In this document: piece after piece, positions 25,092 to 33,413 of the stretch
How positions within the stretch are numbered: position 1 is the first letter of the stretch
Layout of the letters: every line of letters begins with the position of its first letter
Assembly: GCA_009839745.1 (NCBI GenBank)
Contig: VXPE01000110.1
Span: 16,732-80,731, forward strand
DNA: 64,000 nucleotides
Origin: Candidatus Poribacteria bacterium
GTDB lineage: Bacteria; Poribacteria; WGA-4E; WGA-3G
Reading direction: 5' to 3'
Notes under the pieces: model-generated
The model's database searches: none
What the model was told of the DNA's origin: nothing
The model's input: the letters and a program-made list of their open reading frames with translations, nothing else
Position numbers and translations under genes: made by a program

Positions 25092-25769
25092 TTAATGTAT
25101 TTTGGTTTTGGGGACTTTACCAGAGGCAGCGTCATGTGCGTGACGAGTTGTTTCGGGTAATCGGTAGCCTCGACAACATGCGAGTGTCAATGTGCGTGCG
25201 GAATCCAAAGAGATTCGATGTCCTATGGATATGTAGACCACCCGAACGTTTCTACGCGTGCGAACAGCAGCACCGATCACCTCGTCTTTGTCCATCAGGT
25301 AGGTGTAAGATCCGTGTTCCGTTTCTGGCTCCTCGTAGCGTCCCCAAAGTCGGGATTTTGCGCATCCGATCGCCGGTTTATCCAAAACCAGTCCCAAATG
25401 CGATGCGAGTCCAAACCGTCTTGGGTGTGCGATTCCCTGTCCGTCTACTATTACCAGATCCGGCTCGGTGTGTAACTGTGTGAATGCTGTCAGCAGGGGC
25501 GGGATCTCCCGAAAGGATAACAACCCCGGTATATAAGGAAAACGAACAGGGCTTTCAGTAACCACGCTATCTACCACCTGCAAGCCGGGAAAACTGAGGA
25601 CGACCACGGATGCGCGTGCGATGTCCTTCTTGAATCCGATATCTGCCCCAGCAACGGTGCTGATCTTCCCAAACCGGTCTGTTTTAACCACCTGCGTGCG
25701 GAGTTCGTTTTGGAGCTGCCGCGCTTCTTCAGGTGTAACATCCCACGAATGGAGATCGCGATACTGCAT
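25092..25769 (-). CDS. nfi: Endonuclease V
   Basis: This 225-residue enzyme cuts DNA 3' of deaminated bases such as inosine. Conserved catalytic acids are visible in VAGADIGFKK (Asp43), LLSFREIPPLL (Glu97) and VIVDGQGIAHPRRFG (Asp118), plus GLASHLGLVLDKPAIGCAKS and VYISIGHRISLDSA. Length and motif order are normal for the family. Confidence 0.95.
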   Translation of the reverse strand: MQYRDLHSWDVTPEEARQLQNELRTQVVKTDRFGKISTVAGADIGFKKDIARASVVVLSFPGLQVVDSVVTESPVRFPYIPGLLSFREIPPLLTAFTQLHTEPDLVIVDGQGIAHPRRFGLASHLGLVLDKPAIGCAKSRLWGRYEEPETEHGSYTYLMDKDEVIGAAVRTRRNVRVVYISIGHRISLDSARTLTLACCRGYRLPETTRHAHDAASGKVPKTKIH

Positions 25770-25929
25770 AACTGCCGCTGTTCGTTTTCAATGTAAACGT
25801 CGTCGTGTTTTACAATGCTTCAGGCATAAAGCGGGCACGGTAGTAAACCCTTCCGCGGATGCTCATAACATGATAACACAAAACACTTCGATTGTCAAGC
25901 CTTTTCGGCGTAGTTTATGAGTCTAATAA

Positions 25930-26082
25930 TTATTTCTTTTGCCTCGTCTCTTTGACTTCAACGGCACCGGGCTTCGTGATGTGCCGGATGCCCGCGAAGA
26001 AGGCAGAAAGGACTAAGTAGCCACCACCGATACCGATGAGGGCACCCAAACTGCCGATAACAAATTCTATTCCGTTGAACAT
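25930..26082 (-). CDS. 50-residue membrane peptide
   Basis: The ATG at 26082 follows GAGGAG at 8 nt, a strong site. The product has one Gly-rich membrane helix (FVIGSLGALIGIGGGYLVLS) and a basic tail ending KETRQKK. No family is recognised. Its tail FFAGIRHI resembles the end of the helix in the peptide at 711-812 (GTAIRHA), which may be chance. Confidence 0.5.
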   Translation of the reverse strand: MFNGIEFVIGSLGALIGIGGGYLVLSAFFAGIRHITKPGAVEVKETRQKK

Positions 26083-26429
26083 CGTATGTTCTCCTCAACA
26101 TAGGATTTCTATGATAGTTCTATATGAACCTGTCGGCATTTCTCAAATTTTGAGACAATTGCCTGAATTATTATAGTTAGTAAACGGAAATATCTACGAG
26201 TTGGTTTCAAATTTGTTACGTTAAGTTTCCAAATGAATGGATGAATGCTCAAGAGGTAGCAAGAATCATGCCATCGCAGAGATGTCAATACGGAAGGATA
26301 AGGGAGGAAAAATGTGTATAATTAAACACAATAGGACAAGAAATATATATTTATGTAGCAAAATAGCAACATATTTAGGACGGATGCATGCCGCGCTTTT
26401 GTCGTGTAAATAAAGGAAAAAGGAAAAAA
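26083..26429. other. AT-rich intergenic region
   Basis: This 347-bp stretch has no convincing gene. A 33-codon frame at 26312-26413 on the plus strand has a fair GGGAGG site, but its product (beginning MCIIKHNRTRN) is basic and unlike known proteins. It is not called. Confidence 0.4.
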
Positions 26430-27179
26430 TTAGTCGAGCATGGCAAGGAGGCTGGGTGGCACGAGGTGTTCAATAGCTTCACCCCGTTCTAACAGTTCGC
26501 GCACCTCTGTGGAGGACATATACGCGTAAACATCGGGAAGTAGAAGACATGAAACGTAGGGGGCATATTGGCGGATCTCCGGTTGATCCATGAAGGACAC
26601 TATTGTCTCGACATCTGCCTCCGCTCGGTTTGCAACAATGAAACGGGCATCTACAAAGAGTTCTCCCAACTCGGTGTGGAAATCTGTGTAGTATTTCGGA
26701 TCGAAGATTCTGACGAGGGTATCGTATCCAATGATGAAATGGAACTCGGTTTCTGGTGGCAAAATAACCTTTAAAGCGGTTACTTTATCAATATACCTGC
26801 CATGGCTCGAGACACCGACGGAAAATTTTTCTCGGTTTTCCGTGTACCTTTTGAGGGTCAAGAGCCTTGCGGCAAGCGGTAAGCCAAAGACCGTTTTATC
26901 CACATTGGCCTTCGCCAAGAGTAGGAGCAGTTCCTCCAACTGGTATTCAGCAATTGTATCCTCAATCATTTTGGTATGCGCAAGCGTTAGCGGGTTGAAG
27001 GAACCTGAAAAAATGCCGAGTCTCTTACTGGGTTCCGATATTGCTGATTCTGCCCGGTGTATCAATTCTATCCGCGGCGATGCCGCTGGATTCAACCGAT
27101 TAAAGAGTTCGGTGTACCCTTCATAATCCGGATGATCTTCACACTTTTGTATCAATAGGTCCAATAGTGAATGTGCCAT
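26430..27179 (-). CDS. Nicotinate/nicotinamide nucleotide adenylyltransferase-like protein
   Basis: This 249-residue cytidylyltransferase-fold protein has GIFSGSFNPLTLAHTKMIE near residue 55-75, corresponding to the GxFxPxHxGH loop but with THT-like changes. FIIGYDTLVRIF near 147 and the late SSTEVRELL near 225 match the ISSTxIR motif. This fits NadD-type NAD synthesis. About 50 residues precede the core, which NadD lacks. The start overlaps one copy of a 26-bp direct repeat. Confidence 0.75.
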   Translation of the reverse strand: MAHSLLDLLIQKCEDHPDYEGYTELFNRLNPAASPRIELIHRAESAISEPSKRLGIFSGSFNPLTLAHTKMIEDTIAEYQLEELLLLLAKANVDKTVFGLPLAARLLTLKRYTENREKFSVGVSSHGRYIDKVTALKVILPPETEFHFIIGYDTLVRIFDPKYYTDFHTELGELFVDARFIVANRAEADVETIVSFMDQPEIRQYAPYVSCLLLPDVYAYMSSTEVRELLERGEAIEHLVPPSLLAMLD

Positions 27180-27269
27180 TCGTCTATCCGTGTTTGTGTT
27201 CTTAGGATCACAGGCTAACAGCCTACGCTACAAAGTGGAAACGCCAATAGTGAGTGTGCCATTCGTCTA
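27161..27269. repeat. Direct repeat of the adenylyltransferase gene start
   Basis: CCAATAGTGAATGTGCCATT plus CGTCTA (27161-27186) recurs at 27244-27269 with one change. The first copy contains the start codon of the adenylyltransferase. Between them lies CACAGGCTAACAGCC...CTACAAA, similar to the inside of the MITE at 16961. A TTAGGACTTACGCA end motif follows at 27291. This is likely the scar of an insertion. Confidence 0.55.
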
Positions 27270-27349
27270 CGTGCGCTCCTGTTGCATATTAGGACTTACG
27301 CAAGGTGCATTGTTCCGCAAGTCCACACGCGACGTGCGCTATTGCGCCA

Positions 27350-28150
27350 CTACGAACCGAGGTCTCCATTAACTTCCGCCTTTTTCGCTTCTTCCCAGAT
27401 TACATCGAGACTCTCTAAGTCTTGTGCTTCAAAATTTGTGCCGCGGCGTTCTAATTCCGCTTCCATCCATTTAAAGCGTGTTATAAACTTGCGGTTCGCC
27501 GCCCGGAGTGTTTCTTCGGCTTGGATCTCCATAAAGCGACACAGATTGACAATGGCAAAGAACAGATCTCCGAGTTCCATTGAAACTGCTTCAGGTTCAT
27601 CAGTCCTCATACTTGCCTTGACCTCTTGGAGTTCTTCGTCGACTTTGGCGACAACATCTGCGAGTTCCTCCCAATCGAAACCCACCCGGGCTGCTCGGTT
27701 CTGTATTTTCTGGGCGCGGAGCAGTGTCGGGAGCGCGTCGGGAATTCCGTCAAGAACGGATTTCCGATCTTCATAGCCTGCCTCTTGGCGTTTAATTTCT
27801 TCCCAGTTTTTCACAACTTCATCTGAATCCTCAACGTCAATATCGCCAAAGACGTGCGGATGTCGCCGAATGAGTTTCTCTGTAAGTGTTTCAATCACGG
27901 CGTAGATGTCAAAATCCTTATGTTCTGCTGCGATCTGTGCTTGGAGCATAACGTTCAGCAGGAGATCCCCCAATTCCTCTTTCAATTTTTTCGGGTCGCC
28001 TGCATCAATGGCTTCAAGTGTCTCGTAGGTCTCCTCAATGAGTGTGGATTTCAGGGTTTCATGGGTTTGCTCGCGATCCCACGGACACCCATTCTCGCTT
28101 CTTAATATCGCTATGACACCGACAAGTTCTTTGAACAATTCTTTTTCCAT
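27350..28150 (-). CDS. mazG: Nucleoside triphosphate pyrophosphohydrolase MazG
   Basis: This 266-residue protein has two tandem MazG domains. The N-terminal one has ENGCPWDREQTHETLKSTLI, then EETYETLEAID and EELGDLLLNVMLQ (ExxE and ExxD metal motifs, about residues 17-70). The second has VDEELQEVKASM and MELGDLFFAIVNLCRF (about 170-205). The enzyme hydrolyses NTPs, removing abnormal nucleotides. Length is normal. Confidence 0.95.
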   Translation of the reverse strand: MEKELFKELVGVIAILRSENGCPWDREQTHETLKSTLIEETYETLEAIDAGDPKKLKEELGDLLLNVMLQAQIAAEHKDFDIYAVIETLTEKLIRRHPHVFGDIDVEDSDEVVKNWEEIKRQEAGYEDRKSVLDGIPDALPTLLRAQKIQNRAARVGFDWEELADVVAKVDEELQEVKASMRTDEPEAVSMELGDLFFAIVNLCRFMEIQAEETLRAANRKFITRFKWMEAELERRGTNFEAQDLESLDVIWEEAKKAEVNGDLGS

Positions 28151-28160
28151 AAGATCCTCC

Positions 28161-28409
28161 TTATCTCATTCCTGTTTTGTTTTTCAAGGCTCTTACATGT
28201 TTCTGGACTTCCGCGTAGCGTTCTGCTTCCCGGAAGTGGGTAAGATAGAGTTTGTAGAGTTGCAGTGCCCGCGTATAGTTGTTCCCTGCTTCCGCCTCGC
28301 GCGCTCGGTCCTCTAATGCATCCGCTTTGGCATTTAGGAGTTCACTGAGCAGTTGCGTGGCGTGTCCTTTGAAAACGCTGCCAACATATTTATCGCGGAA
28401 CGTTTCCAA
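28161..28409 (-). CDS. Small helical (TPR-like) protein, possibly the 3' part of the gene at 28464
   Basis: The product is 82 residues from a TTG at 28409. It is helical, with one TPR-like pair: DALEDRAREAEAGNNYTRAL and QLYKLYLTHFREAERYAEV. The frame is the same as that of the gene ending at 28464 and is open across the 18 codons between, so one TGA separates them. Either a TTG start is used or the TGA is a nonsense mutation in a longer gene. It lies 10 bp before mazG. Confidence 0.45.
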   Translation of the reverse strand: METFRDKYVGSVFKGHATQLLSELLNAKADALEDRAREAEAGNNYTRALQLYKLYLTHFREAERYAEVQKHVRALKNKTGMR

Positions 28410-28463
28410 TGCCTTTACTATCTCGGTGTAGGGTTTCTCATCGGCAGTCTTTTTAACGTGTTT

Positions 28464-29171
28464 TCATGCGTTGGTTCCATTCTCTTGATCTTGAAGGGTT
28501 TCTAATTGAAGAATCAGTTGACCGAGTTGAAGTCGCAAGAGTAGTGTATAGATCTGCATCAGAAGCGTAACCTGTGCTTCTGTCGGTAAATCGCTGGCAT
28601 GGATTACCGCGAGCAACCTGTCCGCACGTTCTCTGACCTGTTCGGCTTTCTCTAAATCGTCGTTCTCTGTTCCCACTGTGCTTTCCTTGATGAACTGCCA
28701 GATACGATCCTGGATTTCCAGCATATAGTTTTTTGCCATTGCGGTGCGTGCGCGTTTCGCAGAGTCCACCCAGATCGTGTTTGCCTTCCAATTGAGCATG
28801 AACGCGACACTGTTGATGAGCACATCACGGAGAGTATCTTCCCCAGAAAGGAGTTCCTCAATATTGGTGATCCCTTCTGCTTCTGCCGAGAAGGTCCGCA
28901 CGCGGGTATACTCTTTCAGATTTTTCAGCATCAACTCGTTTTCAGCGATGAGATGCCAAAGGTCTGAACTCGTTGAAAGCAAAGTCTCTACACGGTTGCA
29001 AACCGGATCGGGAATTTGTGCGCGGATGCAGTAATAGTGGAGGCTGTGGAGCCGACTTCTGAGGTCTTGCAAGCCCTCAGTCGTCTGGAGTTCCGAAGGA
29101 TGCACAATGGATGGGAGGACTTCCTCCCGAATCTGATTCAAAAGTGTAGGGATAGTGCGTTCGGCATTCAT
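28464..29171 (-). CDS. Helical protein of unknown function
   Basis: The 235-residue product from the ATG at 29171 is predicted all-helical. It has many charged heptads, no signal peptide and no motif I recognise (VLINSVAFMLNWKANTIWVD near 140 is the most hydrophobic part). A TTG at 29195 would add 8 residues. The TGA at 28464-28466 is followed in frame by about 100 open codons (see 28161-28409). Confidence 0.5.
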   Translation of the reverse strand: MNAERTIPTLLNQIREEVLPSIVHPSELQTTEGLQDLRSRLHSLHYYCIRAQIPDPVCNRVETLLSTSSDLWHLIAENELMLKNLKEYTRVRTFSAEAEGITNIEELLSGEDTLRDVLINSVAFMLNWKANTIWVDSAKRARTAMAKNYMLEIQDRIWQFIKESTVGTENDDLEKAEQVRERADRLLAVIHASDLPTEAQVTLLMQIYTLLLRLQLGQLILQLETLQDQENGTNA

Positions 29172-29255
29172 GTTGCGGATCTCAATAATAGGCAAGCGTT
29201 TGTTAGCACAATTCTCTTGTCTAATAGCGTAGCAGGTTTTCCGGGAAAAGTCAAC

Positions 29256-29285
29256 TTGACAATCGTTAACAGCACGTGTTAGAAT
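29256..29285 (+). promoter_or_regulatory. Sigma-70-type promoter for the redoxin-like gene
   Basis: TTGACA and TAGAAT are separated by 18 bp. The start site would be near 29292, ahead of AAGGAG and the ATG at 29319. Confidence 0.6.
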
Positions 29286-29318
29286 GTGGATAGTAAATGC
29301 AAGGAGCCGAGAACTGCT

Positions 29319-29873
29319 ATGAAACTACTTATCGTTGCAGCTATTAGTATTCGTCTTTTTGGAATGTTCGTGGTTGTTGCCGATGAAAAATCAGAAACAG
29401 CACCACCGAAAGTCGGAGACACCGCACCGGATTGGACGCTCCAAGACGCTGAAGAAAAGGAGTACACCCTGAAGAAGTTGCGCGGCAAGGTCGTTTTTCT
29501 CATTATGGGGAATCGCAAAATTCGGGAGGAAGACGACAAGTGGGCAGAGGCGTTCCAGAAAGAATACGGAGAAAACGAACAAGTTGTCGCCTATATCATT
29601 GGCGATTTACGGAGCGTTCCCGGGTTCATACCGAAACGATTTATCAGAAGTCAGCTGAAGAAGAACCCACCTCCTGTGAAATTCCTGCTGGATTGGAAGG
29701 GAGAGATCCACAAACAGTATCAAACAGAAGAAAAGAAACCGACGCTCTATCTCATCTCGCAAGAAGGCACGATTGTGTTCCACCGAAAAACGAATTTCAA
29801 GGCAGAAATTCACGCCGAACTCAAAAAAGAGATCGACAGGCTTTTGGCAATACCAGATACGAAACAAAAATAA
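29319..29873 (+). CDS. Exported thioredoxin/peroxiredoxin-fold protein lacking the catalytic cysteine
   Basis: The product has 184 residues, with a signal peptide (MKLLIVAAISIRLFGMFVVV). The body follows the AhpC/redoxin fold: PKVGDTAPDWTLQDAEEKEY, LRGKVVFLIMGNRKIREEDD, AYIIGDLRSVPGF and KKPTLYLISQEGTIVFHRKT. Where TlpA or AhpC have the active Cys after the VVFLIxGxR strand, this has Asn-Arg-Lys, and the mature protein has no Cys. It may be a non-redox binding member (YtfJ-like). AAGGAG lies 12 nt upstream. Confidence 0.7.
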   Translation: MKLLIVAAISIRLFGMFVVVADEKSETAPPKVGDTAPDWTLQDAEEKEYTLKKLRGKVVFLIMGNRKIREEDDKWAEAFQKEYGENEQVVAYIIGDLRSVPGFIPKRFIRSQLKKNPPPVKFLLDWKGEIHKQYQTEEKKPTLYLISQEGTIVFHRKTNFKAEIHAELKKEIDRLLAIPDTKQK

Positions 29874-29890
29874 AAATTAGGAGTGATATT

Positions 29891-30862
29891 ATGAAATATC
29901 TTGTCACCGGTTGCGCGGGATTTATCGGATGGAGGGTGACGGAATTTTTGTTGGCGGCGGGGCACACCGTCGTTGGGATCGATAACATAAATACTTCGTA
30001 TGACACGCGGGTCAAGCAGTGGAGGCTTGAGCAACTCGAAGGCACCCCAAACTTCCACTTTCACCGTTCAGACATCTGTGATCGGGAATCACTTCGCACA
30101 ATCTTCAATACCTCTTATGATGCGGTGATTAACCTCGCAGCGCGTGCTGGCGTCAGGCATTCCGTTGAGGATCCCTGGGTATATCAGGATACAAACGTGA
30201 CTGGCACGCTGAATTTACTGGATTTGTGCCGCGAATTTGAAGTGAAGAAATTCGTGCTGGCTTCTACGTCAAGCCTCTACGGAGACAATAATCCACTTCC
30301 GTTCAGTGAGGAGGCAAACACAGAGGGCCCCTTGTCTCCTTATGCCGCCTCAAAAAAAGGTGCCGAAGCGATCTGCCACAGCTACCATCATCTCCACGGC
30401 ATCGACGTAACAATTTTCCGTTTTTTCACTGTGTATGGACCCGCGGGTAGACCCGATATGAGTGCGTTTCGCTTTGTCCACTGGATTAGCGAAGGGAAAC
30501 CGGTTATCGTCTATGGCGACGGCAAAGAATCCTCACGAGACTATACCTATTTGGATGACATAGCAAGAGGGGTGATTGCGGGGCTGAAACCGCTCGGATA
30601 CGAGGTAATCAATCTCGGTTCCGACAGTCCGATCGTGCTTATTGATACGATTCGATTGATAGAGGAACTGGTTGGTAGAAAAGCCGAACTCTCACACCAA
30701 CCGTTTCATCCTGCAGATGCTCGGGCTACGTGGGCAGACATCCGTAAAGCAGAAAAACTTTTAGGGTGGCGCCCTCAAGTGAGTTTTCGCGAAGGGATTA
30801 CTACGCTCGTAGAGTGGTACCAAGCGAATCGTGAATGGGCAAAGCACATCCGAACGAACTAA
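29891..30862 (+). CDS. NAD-dependent sugar epimerase (UDP-glucuronate 4-epimerase-like)
   Basis: This 323-residue extended short-chain dehydrogenase has Rossmann motif TGCAGFIGWRVTEFL at residues 6-20. Active-site residues lie in LASTSSLYGDN (Ser) and SPYAASKKGAEAICHSYH (Tyr-x-x-x-Lys). FRFFTVYGPAGRPDMSAFRF is typical of UDP-glucuronate 4-epimerases. SRDYTYLDDIARGVI follows near 215. It probably makes UDP-galacturonate or similar precursors for surface glycans. The ATG at 29891 follows TTAGGAG. Confidence 0.88.
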   Translation: MKYLVTGCAGFIGWRVTEFLLAAGHTVVGIDNINTSYDTRVKQWRLEQLEGTPNFHFHRSDICDRESLRTIFNTSYDAVINLAARAGVRHSVEDPWVYQDTNVTGTLNLLDLCREFEVKKFVLASTSSLYGDNNPLPFSEEANTEGPLSPYAASKKGAEAICHSYHHLHGIDVTIFRFFTVYGPAGRPDMSAFRFVHWISEGKPVIVYGDGKESSRDYTYLDDIARGVIAGLKPLGYEVINLGSDSPIVLIDTIRLIEELVGRKAELSHQPFHPADARATWADIRKAEKLLGWRPQVSFREGITTLVEWYQANREWAKHIRTN

Positions 30863-30870
30863 ACTGCTTT

Positions 30871-31458
30871 TTAAGTCAGTAAAGGAACTGCTTTTTTTAA
30901 TGCCGCTGCGTCTACCTTTATTTTTGCGATTTCTGCTTCGCGTTGAACATAGGTGAGCGTATGCGCCGCGCTCATCGGCGCGGCAATGTCCTGAACGATC
31001 TTATGGAGACGTTTTACATCGGCTTTCTTGATGCCGGTCTGTGCTTCAATCCGAGTATGTAGTGCGGCTGGAGTTTCTGGTTTTTCAACGGATGCTGCAC
31101 GTTTGGAAGACGTCCTACTGGTCTTGGGCCTCGACTCCATTGTGGCAGAAGTGGATGTTTTCGCACGGCGGGTCTTTTTCCGAGATGTCCCCTGCTTGGA
31201 AGCTTGAATCTTTCCTGTCTCCAATGATTTGACCCCACACTCTTTACACAACTTCGCTGTGATGTCAGCCAAGGTCATGGTTACAATCATTTCTGTGATT
31301 GCGCCGCAGAGTTCACATTCGGCAAGGTTTTCAATACTTGCCAGGATCTCGGCATGTATTCCGAGCATCTTTTTTTTGTCGGTTTTTGTTTGTTTTTCTT
31401 TCTGACAGAGTGCGATCAATTTCTGTGCTGCTTTTTCAATTGTGTCTAAATGTCCCAT
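30871..31458 (-). CDS. Zinc-ribbon protein with basic linker, unknown function
   Basis: The product has 195 residues, with GGGAG 6 nt before the ATG at 31458. The N-terminus is helical. A zinc-ribbon follows (CELCG near 48, CKECG near 71, two CxxC pairs 20 residues apart). Then comes a Lys/Arg/Ser/Thr-rich linker (SRKKTRRAKTSTSATMESRP) and a C-terminal helical domain (AQTGIKKADVKRLHKIVQDI). The basic linker suggests nucleic-acid binding. No family is recognised. Confidence 0.6.
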   Translation of the reverse strand: MGHLDTIEKAAQKLIALCQKEKQTKTDKKKMLGIHAEILASIENLAECELCGAITEMIVTMTLADITAKLCKECGVKSLETGKIQASKQGTSRKKTRRAKTSTSATMESRPKTSRTSSKRAASVEKPETPAALHTRIEAQTGIKKADVKRLHKIVQDIAAPMSAAHTLTYVQREAEIAKIKVDAAALKKAVPLLT

Positions 31459-31508
31459 GTTTTCTCCCAAAGATGTTAGGCACGGTGACCTCAAGGCAAG
31501 ATATTTTA

Positions 31509-31545
31509 ACAGCAAGTTTTGGCTTGCAAGCTGCGCCAAAATTTG
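31509..31545. repeat. Nested palindromic repeat (GCAAG...CTTGC family), copy 2
   Basis: ACAGCAAGTTTTGGCTTGC is followed by AAGCTGCGCCAAAA. The inner stem is GCAAG/CTTGC, and TTTTGGC pairs with GCCAAAA. It lies between the zinc-ribbon gene and citramalate synthase. Confidence 0.6.
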
Positions 31546-31565
31546 AACGTTATTTGTAGGTGAGG

Positions 31566-33140
31566 TTATTGTGTTTCAATGGCTTTATCTATATAGAGTT
31601 TATACTCGAAACTATCTATCAGTGCTTCGCAACTTGCGGAGATAATATTCTCTGAAACACCAACGGTACTCCAAATCCTTTCACCATCGCTCGCTTCAAT
31701 TAACACCCGAACCTTCGAACCCGTGCCAGCCTTCGTATCCAATACCCGAACCTTGTAATCTATGAGTCGGACTGTCTGCAAGGCAGGATAGAACTGCTCA
31801 AGTGCTTTTCGGAGTGCAGTATCAAGGGCATTGACGGGCCCATCTCCATCAGCGGCGGTGTGCGCGGTAAGACCATCTGGCGTTGTGACCTTTATCGTTG
31901 CTTCCGAACGCAGAGCGAAGTCGCTGAACTGTTCGACAATTACGCGGAAACCGACAGGCTCAAAGAAGGATTCGTATCCATTGAAGATCTTATGCGTCAA
32001 GAGTTCAAACGATGCCTCGGCGGCTTCGTATTGGTAGCCTTCCTGTTCGGCTTCTTTGAGGCGTTTGAAGAGTTCCAGGACCTGTGGTGAATTCTTGTCG
32101 TAATCGGGATACGCCTTCTCGATTTTTTTCATAAGGGTCCCCCGTCCTGCTTGATCGGAGACAAGAATCCGTTGTGTGTTGCCGACCATTTCCGGCACGA
32201 TATGCTCATAAGTGAGGCGGTTTTTACGGATCGCATCGGTATGTAAACCCCCTTTATGCGCAAAGGCGGAACGTCCAACGTAGGGTTGACGTTCGTCATG
32301 CGGGAGGTTCGCCAATTCACTGATGAGCCGAGACACACTTGTTAACGCTTGTAATTGTGGATCACTGAGACACTCTATCCCGAGTTTGAGTTGAATTGTA
32401 GGAATGATAGAGGCAAGATTCGCGTTGCCGCACCGTTCACCATATCCGTTGAAAGTGCCTTGCACGTGGGTTGCGCCTGCTTGCACGGCGAGTACGGCGT
32501 TTGCAGCACCCATTCCAGCGTCGTTGTGGGTATGGATACCGACAGGCAGTGACAGATCGGAGCGGACGACTTCAACACCTTCCTGAATTTCCAAGGGTAA
32601 TCTGCCGCCATTCGTATCGCAGAGGACGAGGCAATTCGCGCCGCCAGCGGCAGCGGCTCGTAGCGTCTCTATCGCATATTCAGCATCGTCGGCGTAACCA
32701 TCGAAGAAATGTTCGGCATCGTAGATGACTTCGCGACCATTCGCCACGAGATAACGGACAGAACTCTCAATTAATTCCAGGTTCTCTTCTGCTGTGACGC
32801 GTAGGACATCCGTGGCATGGAGTCGCCAACTCTTTCCAAAGATCGTTACAGTTCTTGCCCCTGTATCCAGCAAAGCGGTTAGATTTGGATCGGCATCGGC
32901 GGTATAGGTGGGATAGCGTGTGCTACCGAACGGCACGATGGTCGCTGTTTCCAGAGCCATGCCTTTTGCCCGCTTGAAAAATTCTATGTCTTTTGGATTG
33001 GAACCCGGATAACCGCCTTCAATATAGCGAATGCCTAACTTATCGAGTGCCTCTATGATGATGAGTTTATCTTCAACAGAAAACGCTACGCCTTCTGCTT
33101 GGCTGCCATCCCTGAGTGTTGTATCATAAAATTCAACCAT
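31566..33140 (-). CDS. cimA: Citramalate synthase (LeuA/CimA family)
   Basis: This protein has 524 residues from the ATG at 33140. The HMGL-like barrel starts FYDTTLRDGSQAEGVAFSVE. Metal ligands lie in VGIHTHNDAGMGAANAVLA (HxH), with GTFNGYGERCGNANL near 235. The C-terminal regulatory (LeuA dimer) domain begins near 390, with AHTAADGDGPVNALDTALRK. The sequence follows the CimA type that condenses pyruvate with acetyl-CoA, giving a threonine-independent isoleucine route. An upstream start at 33197 runs into a palindromic repeat and is unlikely. Confidence 0.88.
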   Translation of the reverse strand: MVEFYDTTLRDGSQAEGVAFSVEDKLIIIEALDKLGIRYIEGGYPGSNPKDIEFFKRAKGMALETATIVPFGSTRYPTYTADADPNLTALLDTGARTVTIFGKSWRLHATDVLRVTAEENLELIESSVRYLVANGREVIYDAEHFFDGYADDAEYAIETLRAAAAGGANCLVLCDTNGGRLPLEIQEGVEVVRSDLSLPVGIHTHNDAGMGAANAVLAVQAGATHVQGTFNGYGERCGNANLASIIPTIQLKLGIECLSDPQLQALTSVSRLISELANLPHDERQPYVGRSAFAHKGGLHTDAIRKNRLTYEHIVPEMVGNTQRILVSDQAGRGTLMKKIEKAYPDYDKNSPQVLELFKRLKEAEQEGYQYEAAEASFELLTHKIFNGYESFFEPVGFRVIVEQFSDFALRSEATIKVTTPDGLTAHTAADGDGPVNALDTALRKALEQFYPALQTVRLIDYKVRVLDTKAGTGSKVRVLIEASDGERIWSTVGVSENIISASCEALIDSFEYKLYIDKAIETQ

Positions 33141-33149
33141 GTCGTTTTC

Positions 33150-33226
33150 ACAGCAAGTTTTGGCTTGCGGTTTTACATAAAGACTTGCAAGCTCCACCCT
33201 ACAATGCCAAAATTTAGTGTCTCCTT
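33150..33226. repeat. Nested palindromic repeat (GCAAG...CTTGC family), copy 3, interrupted
   Basis: ACAGCAAGTTTTGGCTTGC matches the copy at 31509. About 20 bp then intervene before TTGCAAGCT and GCCAAAATTT continue the same repeat. It lies directly upstream of citramalate synthase. Confidence 0.5.
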
Positions 33227-33377
33227 TTATGCTTTTAGGTCATAATTTCTGTTAAATTACCTTATGATATTTTAACACATCTCAGCGCAAAAGTCAAATT
33301 TCCGGCTACTGTCTTACCGATAATTCTCACTGCGAGGCAAACTGAAAACTGAAAATTAGTTTCCATCGGTTTGTATT

Positions 33378-33405
33378 TTGATAATTCACTGAGTTGTGAT
33401 ATGAT
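33378..33405 (+). promoter_or_regulatory. Promoter giving a nearly leaderless PBP4 transcript
   Basis: TTGATA and TATGAT are separated by 16 bp. The predicted start falls at about 33412, one or two bases before the ATG at 33414, and no ribosome-binding site is present. Confidence 0.5.
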
Positions 33406-33413
33406 TAAAGATC

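Noticed and set aside
26312..26413. 33-codon frame with a fair ribosome-binding site
   Set aside because: The product is basic with no recognisable pattern, the region is AT-rich, and there is no coding neighbour to support it.
28464..28466. TGA recoding (selenocysteine or reassigned codon)
   Set aside because: TGA ends other genes here normally, including nuoN, and no SECIS-like hairpin was evident; a nonsense change or separate gene is simpler.
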